NCBI GenBank assembly: GCA_038252405.1
Contig: JBBSAJ010000051.1
Location: 1-14,901 of the forward strand
Reading direction: 5' to 3'
DNA length: 14,901 nucleotides
Source: DATCDE01 sp038252405
Lineage (GTDB): Bacteria > Actinomycetota > Actinomycetes > Prado026
Part shown: positions 6,354-12,025 of the stretch, piece by piece
Layout of the letters: each line of letters starts with the position of its first letter
How positions within the stretch are numbered: the first letter of the stretch is position 1
Position numbers and translations under genes: made by a program
Notes under the pieces: model-generated
Seen by the model: the letters and a program-made list of their open reading frames with translations, nothing else
Database searches by the model: none
What the model was told of the DNA's origin: nothing

Positions 6354-7424
6354 TCATGGTGTGCCGCGGGTGGGTCGCGCGGGCGGCGCGGCGGTGCTGC
6401 CGCGCACGACCAGGGTGGGGCGCAGCCTCGGTGAGCGCGCCGGCTGGCCGTCCACCAGCCGCAGGGCCAGTCGCGCGGCGGACCGCCCCTGGTCGAACAG
6501 CGACTGGGCGACCGTGGTGAGCGGTGGGCGCGCGGTGGCCGCCTCGGCGATGTCGTCGAACCCGACGACCGACAGCCGGCTGGGGACGGCGATCCCGAGC
6601 TCGGCCGCAGCATCGAGCACGCCGAGCGCCAGCACGTCGGTGGTGGCGAACAGTGCGGTCGGACGGTGGCTCGCGGGCCGCCGGAGCAGCGGGCGGACGG
6701 CGACCGCCACGGCGGCGCGGTCGTGGGTGGCCGCCTCGACGCCGGTGAGCGCCTCGGGTGGCAGCCCGGCGTCGGCCAACGCCTGCCGGAAGCCCTGGAC
6801 CCGGGCGCGCTGGGCCGGTCGGTTCGGGCCCGGGGTCGGGCTGCCCTCGGGGCGGCCCGGCACGGTCAGCACGCCGAACCGGCGGTGACCGAGCCCGAGC
6901 AGGTGCCGGGCCACCTCGGCGGCGGCCCGCGCGTTGTCGATGCCCACGAACGGTGTGCCGGTCAGGTGCGGGCTGCCCGCGGTGACCACGGGCAGCCGCC
7001 GGGCGAGCACGTCGGCCACGGCCGGCTCGTCCGCGGCGAGCGAGCACAGGATGAACGCGTCGACGATCGCGTTGCGCACCGGCGCGTGCTCCGGATTTCC
7101 CTCCGTCGGGAGCAGCAGCAGGGCCTGACCGGCGTCGGCCAGCTCGCTGGCCACGCCGTGCAGGAACGCCACCATGCCGGGGTCGGCGAAGGCGTAGGGC
7201 AGCCGCTCGGTGAGCAGCACGCCCACCGTGCCCGAACGGCCGCGGCGCAGCGAGCGTCCGGCGGGGTCGGGACCGCCGTAACCGAGCTCGGCGGCCGCCC
7301 GGAACACCTTCTCCTGGGTGGCCGCGGACAGCTGGTCGGGGCGGTTGTAGGCGTTGGAGACGGTCATCCGGGAGACGCCGGCCCGCTCCGCCACGGTGTC
7401 CAGCGTCGGACGCCCGTGCGTCAT
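6354..7424 (-). CDS. LacI-family transcriptional regulator
   Basis: A 356-residue repressor of normal LacI/GalR length. The N-terminal HTH reads TLDTVAERAGVSRMTVSNAYN (about 7-27). The hinge GRSLRRGRSGTVGVLL follows at 56-71, then a periplasmic-binding-protein-like effector domain (VDAFILCSL, VGIDNARAA, HLLGLGHRRFGVL, ALFATTDVLALGVLDAAAELG, SVVGFDDI). It ends with RPTLVVRGSTAPP-type sequence. The effector is probably a sugar but cannot be named. ATG 7424 is preferred over a GTG six codons upstream because GGGAGG lies seven bases before it. The gene is divergent from the SWEET-like gene, with a palindrome centred on CG between them. It probably controls itself and that gene. Confidence 0.93.
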   Translation of the reverse strand: MTHGRPTLDTVAERAGVSRMTVSNAYNRPDQLSAATQEKVFRAAAELGYGGPDPAGRSLRRGRSGTVGVLLTERLPYAFADPGMVAFLHGVASELADAGQALLLLPTEGNPEHAPVRNAIVDAFILCSLAADEPAVADVLARRLPVVTAGSPHLTGTPFVGIDNARAAAEVARHLLGLGHRRFGVLTVPGRPEGSPTPGPNRPAQRARVQGFRQALADAGLPPEALTGVEAATHDRAAVAVAVRPLLRRPASHRPTALFATTDVLALGVLDAAAELGIAVPSRLSVVGFDDIAEAATARPPLTTVAQSLFDQGRSAARLALRLVDGQPARSPRLRPTLVVRGSTAAPPARPTRGTP

Positions 7425-7452
7425 CCCGTCACCTCCCTGCACTCGTCGTGTG

Positions 7453-7466
7453 CTGTATCGTTACAG
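7453..7466. promoter_or_regulatory. Candidate LacI-family operator
   Basis: CTGTATCGTTACAG is a 14-bp near-perfect palindrome (only the pair beside the central CG fails). The CG centre is typical of LacI/GalR operators. It lies 29 bases upstream of the lacI start and 70 bases upstream of the SWEET-like gene, in an unusually AT-rich spot for this DNA. Confidence 0.6.
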
Positions 7467-7536
7467 AAGTCTCCCAGTGGACGGGTGCTGGGCATCGGCC
7501 GGACTCGAAGGGGCACCAGACTGTGCAGGGCGCGAC

Positions 7537-8163
7537 GTGACCGGACATGAGCTCGCCCTCTCCCTCGCGTACGCCGGTGCCACCCTCGGTGTCGCCATGG
7601 TGGTGCCGCAGATCCTGCGCACGCTGCGGAACCCGAACCTGGGAGGAGTGTCCCCGGTCGCCTGGTCGCTGACCACCCTGGCCTGCCTCACCTGGCTGAC
7701 CTACGGCATCCGGGTCGACTCGGTCCCGCAGATCCCGGGGAACATCCTGCTGGTCTCGGGGGCCGCGGCCATCGTGCTGCTGGTCCCGAGCCGGCTCTCG
7801 GTCAGGGCGCGTGCGCTGCGGCTCGGCGGGGCGGCGACGGCGCTGCTGCTCGTCGCCAGCGTGATCCCGGCGCACCTGGTGGGGTACCTGGCGTTCGCCG
7901 TGGGCTTCGGCTCCGGCTGGCCGCAGCTGGTCGACTCGGTGGCCAGCTGGCGGGCCGGCAACACCTCCGGGGTGTCCGTCCCCAGCTGGTCGCTGCGGGT
8001 GCTGTCCCAGCTGTTCTGGCTGGCCTACGCGGTCAGCGTGTCCGACCTGCCGGTGACCATCGCGGCCAGCGTGGCGCTGACCACCGCGCTCACGCTCGTG
8101 CTGCTGGAGCTGTCCGCCCGCGGCCAGGAGGCCAGGGGCCGGGCCGAGCTCGAGATGGCCTGA
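7537..8163 (+). CDS. PQ-loop / SWEET-like seven-helix membrane protein
   Basis: A 208-residue integral membrane protein with two PQ-loop repeats. The first is AMVVPQILRTLRNPN (Pro24-Gln25) and the second GSGWPQLVDSVASWR (Pro129-Gln130). Each is followed by a (G)(V)SxxxW segment (GGVSPVAWSL; SGVSVPSWSL). Hydrophobic segments at about 7-27, 41-59, 68-86, 97-114, 117-131, 151-168 and 172-192 suggest seven helices in a 3-1-3 arrangement, like eukaryotic SWEET sugar facilitators rather than the three-helix bacterial SemiSWEETs. Sugar transport is inferred from the family and from the adjacent LacI regulator. GTG 7537 is chosen because the first helix begins right after it, with CAGGG six bases upstream. 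The gene converges tail to tail on the Hcp gene with six bases between stops. Confidence 0.85.
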   Translation: MTGHELALSLAYAGATLGVAMVVPQILRTLRNPNLGGVSPVAWSLTTLACLTWLTYGIRVDSVPQIPGNILLVSGAAAIVLLVPSRLSVRARALRLGGAATALLLVASVIPAHLVGYLAFAVGFGSGWPQLVDSVASWRAGNTSGVSVPSWSLRVLSQLFWLAYAVSVSDLPVTIAASVALTTALTLVLLELSARGQEARGRAELEMA

Positions 8164-8169
8164 CCGACG

Positions 8170-8796
8170 TCAGCCGGTGGCGTTCTTCGTGACGTCCCAC
8201 GATCCGGTCACGGGGGTCCCGACCGTGCCGCGCGCGTTCTGCGGATAGTACGAGTAGGTGACCTGGCTGAATCCCAGCGTGACGGAGTCGACGGGGAGCG
8301 CACCCGCCGCGCCCGAGGTCTGGTAGGAGGAGACGAGGGCGTCGACGAGCTTGAGCTTGATGAACTCGGCTGACCCCCTGCCACGGCGGCGCGCCGTCAG
8401 CTGCACCGCGGGGAGGTGACTCCCGGTGGCGCACTTGACGAACAGCTGCGGGGACGCCTTGCTGGTGGTGGCGGTGAAGCTGAAGTCGCTCAGCGACACC
8501 TTGCCGGCGCCCGCGCCGCCGGTCTGAGACCCGATGTTGCTCGGGTCTGAGGCTCCCCAGGCGAATGACAGCAGCTGGATCCAACCCTTGTGGGTGGCGT
8601 CGGTGCTCTCGCCGTCAATCCCGTCGATCTTGAGGAAGTAGTCGACCGGCCCCGTCTGCGCCGGGGCGACGTGGACGGCCTCGGCGTGCGCCGTGCCGGT
8701 CATGCCCATGGCACCGAGCAGGGCGCCCATACCGACGGCGCCGGTCTTCAGGACGTCCCGACGGCTGGCACCAGCCGCCTCGGAGCGAGCATCCAT
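8170..8796 (-). CDS. Tat-exported Hcp-family (type VI tube-like) protein
   Basis: A 208-residue protein. Residues 1-38 are a twin-arginine signal: SRRDVLKTG (11-19), a hydrophobic run GMGALLGAMGM, and a likely cleavage after AHA (36-38). The mature part opens VDYFLKIDGIDGES (51-64), the hallmark of Hcp1-family proteins. It continues with IQLLSFAWG (73-81), SDFSFTATTSKASPQLF (103-119) and a closing GFSQVTYSYYPQ (175-186), as in the Hcp beta barrel. In Proteobacteria Hcp forms the type VI secretion tube and lacks a signal peptide. Here the protein should fold in the cytoplasm and be exported by Tat. No other type VI gene is in the window. ATG 8796 has AGGAG six to seven bases upstream; a longer frame to 8961 lacks Hcp similarity and would overlap the methyltransferase start. 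Confidence 0.88.
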   Translation of the reverse strand: MDARSEAAGASRRDVLKTGAVGMGALLGAMGMTGTAHAEAVHVAPAQTGPVDYFLKIDGIDGESTDATHKGWIQLLSFAWGASDPSNIGSQTGGAGAGKVSLSDFSFTATTSKASPQLFVKCATGSHLPAVQLTARRRGRGSAEFIKLKLVDALVSSYQTSGAAGALPVDSVTLGFSQVTYSYYPQNARGTVGTPVTGSWDVTKNATG

Positions 8797-8908
8797 GACC
8801 TTCTCCTGACCTGAGGGGTGGATCGGAGGGCTAGCCGCGTGCAGACCCGCTGCCTCGATGGTCGGACCGGCGGACCCTCGGCGGCATCGCCCGGTCGAGT
8901 GAAACCGT

Positions 8909-8948
8909 GCCCATCCGGATTGGGCGGCAGCACAGCGCTGCCGATGGG
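8909..8948. repeat. Nested inverted repeats before the methyltransferase gene
   Basis: GCCCA (8909-8913) pairs with TGGGC (8921-8925) around TCCGGAT. CGGCAGC (8925-8931) pairs perfectly with GCTGCCG (8937-8943). CCCATC (8910-8915) can instead pair with GATGGG (8943-8948) as an outer stem. The alternatives are mutually exclusive and end five bases before ATG 8954, where no clear Shine-Dalgarno sequence is visible. Confidence 0.45.
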
Positions 8949-8953
8949 TCGCC

Positions 8954-10447
8954 ATGGCCATCCCCCTCCTGGCCGACGGCCCGGCGCCGCTTCGCGAGGC
9001 GACGGCGCTGCAGGACGCCCTGGACCGGGTGGGCTACCGGGTGGGCCCCCTCGGTGACCTGCTGGGGGTGCACGAGGAGCTGTCCGCGCGGTCGGCCGAC
9101 CTCGTCGTGTACCAGCGCCGGCTGGCCGCGTCGCCCGGTCCGCTGGCCGACGTGGTGGCCCTGCTCGCGCTGGGCTGGCCGGTCCCAGCGGACCGGGTCG
9201 TAGCCGCGCTCGGCACAGGGGTCGTGGCCGCGCTGAGCGACGCCGGGGTGCTGGTCGAGGCGGACGGCGCGCTGTCCGCGACGATCCGGGTGATGCCGCA
9301 CGGCGACCTGTGGGTCGCCTCCGACCGGCGTCCCGAGGCGGGCGACCGGACGGACTCCGGGCACGTCACCGGCGTCAACGCACCCTCGGGGCTGCTGGCC
9401 AACCTCACCGTCCGCCGTCTGATCGGGTCCGCCGTGGATGTGGGGTCCGGCAACGGGATCCAGTCGCTGCTGGCCGCCCGGCACGCGCAGCGGGTGGTCG
9501 CCACCGACGTGAACCCGAGGGCGCTGGCGTTCACCCGGTTCAACGCCGCGCTCAACGGCGTGACGACCATCGAGTGCCGCGAGGGCAGCCTGTTCGACCC
9601 GGTGGCGGGGGAGCGCTTCGACCTGGTCGTGTGCAACCCGCCGTACGTCGTCTCGCCGGAGACCGAGTTCGTCTACCGGGACAGCGGGGCCGAGCCGGGG
9701 GCGCTGTGCCGTGCCGTCGTCTCCGGGATCCCGGACCACCTGGCGGCCGGCGGCTACGCCACGGTGCTGGTCAGCTGGCCGTCGGACCCCGACGGCGACT
9801 GGTCGGACGTGCCCCGGTCCTGGCTGGTCCCTGGGGTGGACGCGTGGCTGCTGCACCACCGGGCCGAGGACCCGCTCACCCACGCGGCGAAGTGGAACCG
9901 GCCGGTGGCCGAGCAGGACGTGGCTGCCTACGCCGAGGCGGTCGACCGCTGGACGGCGTACGACGACGACCGTGGCATCCGGCAGATCTCCTTCGGAGCC
10001 GTCGTCCTTCGGGCAGCAGCCGACCGGCCCGGCTTCGTCCGCTGTGACCACCTGCCGGCCGGCGCGACGGCGGCCGGCCCGCAGATCGAGCGGGTCTTCG
10101 CCGCCCAGGACGACCTGCTGGCCGGCGGTTCGGGGCTGCTCGGCCGCAGGTTCCGGCTGGCACCCGGTCACCGGCTGGAGCAGCACCTCGGCTGCGTCGA
10201 CGGCGAGTGGCAGCTGCTGTCGGCCGAGCTGAGCCTCGACGAGGGGATCGGGTTCCGCGGCACGCTCGACGTGCTCATGGTGCAGGTCCTGGTGGCGATG
10301 GACGGATCCCGCACGGTGCACGAGGCGGCCGCGGCCGCGGCCCGCGGTTCGGCGCTGCCGGCCGAGGAGTGGCCGGCGCTGGAGGAGGCGGCCACCACGA
10401 TGGCGGCCGGCCTGTACTCCCTCGGGCTGCTCGAGCCGGCGTCTTGA
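8954..10447 (+). CDS. Class I SAM-dependent methyltransferase with NPPY motif
   Basis: A 497-residue cytosolic protein in three parts. Residues 1-115 are a helical N-terminal region (LREALxxxGYxVGPLxDLLG-like, then LADVVALLALGWPVPADRVV) resembling the DUF7059-type domain of actinobacterial methyltransferases. Residues about 140-350 are the catalytic domain, with motif I VDVGSGNGIQ (161-170), acidic Asp185 in ATDVNPRA, and NPPY (228-231). NPPY is typical of enzymes that methylate glutamine amides or exocyclic amines of bases (PrmC/HemK, RlmG, N6-adenine types). Residues about 360-497 are an uncharacterised C-terminal region. The substrate is unknown; rRNA is a reasonable guess from the RlmG/RsmC resemblance. 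ATG 8954 lacks an obvious ribosome binding site and lies just downstream of nested hairpins. It is divergent from the Hcp gene and converges on uppP with 24 bases between. Confidence 0.88.
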   Translation: MAIPLLADGPAPLREATALQDALDRVGYRVGPLGDLLGVHEELSARSADLVVYQRRLAASPGPLADVVALLALGWPVPADRVVAALGTGVVAALSDAGVLVEADGALSATIRVMPHGDLWVASDRRPEAGDRTDSGHVTGVNAPSGLLANLTVRRLIGSAVDVGSGNGIQSLLAARHAQRVVATDVNPRALAFTRFNAALNGVTTIECREGSLFDPVAGERFDLVVCNPPYVVSPETEFVYRDSGAEPGALCRAVVSGIPDHLAAGGYATVLVSWPSDPDGDWSDVPRSWLVPGVDAWLLHHRAEDPLTHAAKWNRPVAEQDVAAYAEAVDRWTAYDDDRGIRQISFGAVVLRAAADRPGFVRCDHLPAGATAAGPQIERVFAAQDDLLAGGSGLLGRRFRLAPGHRLEQHLGCVDGEWQLLSAELSLDEGIGFRGTLDVLMVQVLVAMDGSRTVHEAAAAAARGSALPAEEWPALEEAATTMAAGLYSLGLLEPAS

Positions 10448-10456
10448 GCCGGCGTC
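10433..10456 (+). repeat. Short tandem duplication across the methyltransferase stop
   Basis: GAGCCGGCGTC occurs twice, at 10433-10443 and 10446-10456, with a period of 13 bases. The first copy encodes the last residues (EPAS) and the TGA stop falls at the junction (10445-10447). It looks like a slippage duplication at the 3' end of the gene. Confidence 0.6.
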
Positions 10457-10471
10457 AGGCTCGGCGCGTTC

Positions 10472-11401
10472 TCAGCCGAACCGGACGATGGAGGCGATCC
10501 CGAAGACCAGGCAGTAGATCGCGAACGGCGTCAGCGTGCGGGTCTTGAACCAGCGGACCAGGAAGATCGCCGAGGCCAGTGCCGCGAAGAAGGCCGCGAC
10601 CGCCCCGACCAGGGCTTGGCCCCGGATGCCGTCGCCGAGCGGTCCCATGAGGCTGGGCAGCTTGAGCACGCCGGCGGCCAGGATGATCGGGGTGGCCAGC
10701 AGGAAGGAGAACCGGACGGCCTCCTCGTGGGTGAGGCCGCGCAGCAGGCCCGCCACCATGGTGATGCCGGAGCGGGAGATCCCGGCGAGCAGGGCCAGCG
10801 TCTGCAGGAGCCCGACGACGAACGCCCCGCCCGGCCCGATCTGCTGGGTGATCGCGGTGTCGGTGGCCTCGTCCTCGAGGGAGTCCAGCGTCTGGCGGCC
10901 CTCCACGCCTGCGGAGACGGCGACCGGCCGGTGCTGCGGGGCCCGGCGGCGCAGCCGCTCACCGGCCAGCAGCACGACCCCGTTGAGGGTGAGGAAGGCG
11001 GCCGCGGCGAGCGGCTTGGCGAACAGGGTGCGCAGCGCATGCTCGAGCACCAGGCCGGTGAGGCCGGCCGGGATGGTCGCCAGCACGATCAGCCAGGCCA
11101 GCCGCTCGTGGGTGGTCGTGATCGACCGCTTGGCGATCGAGGTGAAGAAGCCGCGGATGATGCTGACCCAGTCCCGCCAGAACAGCACGAGCAGGGCCAG
11201 CGCCGTCGCGACGTGCAGCCCGACGATGAAGGCCAGGTACGGGGACTCCTTGCTGGCCTGCCCGGTGACGATCTGCTCCCAGCTGCCACCGAGCCACGCG
11301 GGCACCAGGATCGAGTGGCCGAGGCTGGAGACGGGAAACAGCTCGGTGAACCCCTGGATAAGGCCGACGACGATGGCCTGCAGGTAAGTCAGGTGCGTCA
11401 C
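10472..11401 (-). CDS. uppP: Undecaprenyl-diphosphatase (UppP/BacA)
   Basis: A 309-residue polytopic membrane phosphatase. It recycles undecaprenyl pyrophosphate to the monophosphate carrier used for peptidoglycan and other envelope polymers, and its overproduction gives bacitracin resistance. Motif 1 is QGFTELFPVSSLGH (16-29), containing the (E/Q)xxxE pair Gln16/Glu20. Motif 2 is AGISRSGITM (206-215) with Arg210; the usual leading Pro is Ala here. At least seven hydrophobic stretches are seen. A polar loop at about 150-188 (RRRAPQHRP...SLEDEATDTA) separates the halves and is longer than in E. coli, as is common in actinobacteria. GTG 11401 has no clear Shine-Dalgarno sequence. The gene lies 36 bases downstream of marR on the same strand, so the two are probably co-transcribed. 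Confidence 0.95.
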   Translation of the reverse strand: MTHLTYLQAIVVGLIQGFTELFPVSSLGHSILVPAWLGGSWEQIVTGQASKESPYLAFIVGLHVATALALLVLFWRDWVSIIRGFFTSIAKRSITTTHERLAWLIVLATIPAGLTGLVLEHALRTLFAKPLAAAAFLTLNGVVLLAGERLRRRAPQHRPVAVSAGVEGRQTLDSLEDEATDTAITQQIGPGGAFVVGLLQTLALLAGISRSGITMVAGLLRGLTHEEAVRFSFLLATPIILAAGVLKLPSLMGPLGDGIRGQALVGAVAAFFAALASAIFLVRWFKTRTLTPFAIYCLVFGIASIVRFG

Positions 11402-11437
11402 GGCCGTGAGGGTAGGGCCGCCCAGGTCATCGGATGG

Positions 11438-11971
11438 TCAAGAGCGCGGGCGCAGCGCCTCCGCGTGGCGCCAGGCGTCGATCGCCACCTCGTGCAGGTC
11501 GCCGCGCCGCTCCTCCACCGTGTGCCGCAGGCGCTCGAGCAGGCTGGCCAGCTGGGCGACGTCGGCGTCCGGCCAGTCCGTGAGCAGGATCGACAGGAAG
11601 GCGGTCTGGGCGTCCGTGGCGCCGTCCACCACGAGCTGACCGATCTCGGTCAGCGCGACGGTGGTCCGGCGGCGGTCGGCCGGGTCAGCGGTGCGGACGA
11701 CCAGGCCCTCGTCCTCGGCCTCGCCCACCAGCCGGCTGGCCGTCGAGTGCTCCAGCTGCAGGTGGGCGGCGAGGTCCTTGACCGCGACGGTCGACTGGTC
11801 CTGGGCCAGCTCGCGCAGCGCGACGCAGGCCATCACCTTGGCCAGGTCGACCCGTCGACCGAGGCCGGGGATCGGCAGCTCGTTGACCGGTGGCCGGGCC
11901 GTGGCGCGGCGCAGCCCCATGAGGGCGGCGCCCAAACGGGTGACCATGTCCCCCCGACTTGCGTGTGTCAC
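11438..11971 (-). CDS. MarR-family transcriptional regulator
   Basis: A 177-residue winged-helix regulator. The HTH is VAVKDLAAHLQLEHSTASRLV (62-82). The wing DPADRRRTTVALTEIG (96-111) carries the D-x-R-R-x signature of MarR proteins. Flanking helices at about 12-22, 40-57 and 120-160 fit the dimerisation region. The start is taken as GTG 11971; ATG 11947 (MVTRLGAALMGL), with GGGGGG just upstream, is a real alternative. The gene faces the MMPL transporter across 54 bases containing two near-identical palindromes, one of them over the marR start. It likely represses itself, uppP and mmpL. MarR regulators often respond to phenolic, lipid-like or oxidant ligands; the ligand here is unknown. Confidence 0.92.
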   Translation of the reverse strand: MTHASRGDMVTRLGAALMGLRRATARPPVNELPIPGLGRRVDLAKVMACVALRELAQDQSTVAVKDLAAHLQLEHSTASRLVGEAEDEGLVVRTADPADRRRTTVALTEIGQLVVDGATDAQTAFLSILLTDWPDADVAQLASLLERLRHTVEERRGDLHEVAIDAWRHAEALRPRS

Positions 11972-11974
11972 ACA
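11964..11974. promoter_or_regulatory. Operator candidate 1 (marR/mmpL interval)
   Basis: TGTGTCACACA is an 11-base palindrome that overlaps the marR GTG start and the proposed -35 of the mmpL promoter (GTGTCA, 11965-11970). It matches operator candidate 2 at 10 of 11 positions. Confidence 0.6.
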
Positions 11975-11992
11975 TACAACCTACCGTAGATT
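11965..11992 (+). promoter_or_regulatory. Candidate mmpL promoter
   Basis: GTGTCA (11965-11970), a 16-base spacer and TAGATT (11987-11992). Transcription would begin near 11999, giving a leader of about 27 bases with the ribosome binding site GGGAGGA. The match to consensus is moderate. Confidence 0.4.
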
Positions 11993-12004
11993 TTGTCTGT
12001 GTCG
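11978..12004 (-). promoter_or_regulatory. Candidate marR promoter, possibly leaderless
   Basis: On the minus strand GCGACA lies at about 11999-12004, a spacer of about 16 bases follows, then TAGGTT (11978-11983). The start of transcription would fall at or next to GTG 11971, so the mRNA could be leaderless, which is common in actinobacteria. Operator candidate 2 covers the -35. Confidence 0.35.
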
Positions 12005-12008
12005 CACA
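11998..12008. promoter_or_regulatory. Operator candidate 2 (marR/mmpL interval)
   Basis: TGTGTCGCACA is a second copy of the palindrome, centred 34 bases from the first. Both copies are followed by T, giving the shared word TGTGTCRCACAT. It overlaps the proposed marR -35 and lies just before the mmpL ribosome binding site. Confidence 0.6.
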
Positions 12009-12025
12009 TGTTCTTGGGAGGATTC

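Noticed and set aside
8797..8961. N-terminal extension of the Hcp gene to 8961
   Set aside because: It adds 55 residues without Hcp or signal-peptide character, moves the Tat signal to an internal position and overlaps the methyltransferase start. ATG 8796 has a good ribosome binding site.
8831..10321. A 496-codon minus-strand frame opposite the methyltransferase
   Set aside because: It has low-complexity Arg/Gly/Val/Gln content and no domain, and it would overlap the Hcp upstream region. The plus-strand methyltransferase motifs are clear.
10616..11989. A 457-codon plus-strand frame opposite uppP and marR
   Set aside because: It is an antisense shadow rich in Gly/Gln/Asp/Arg, with no recognisable fold.
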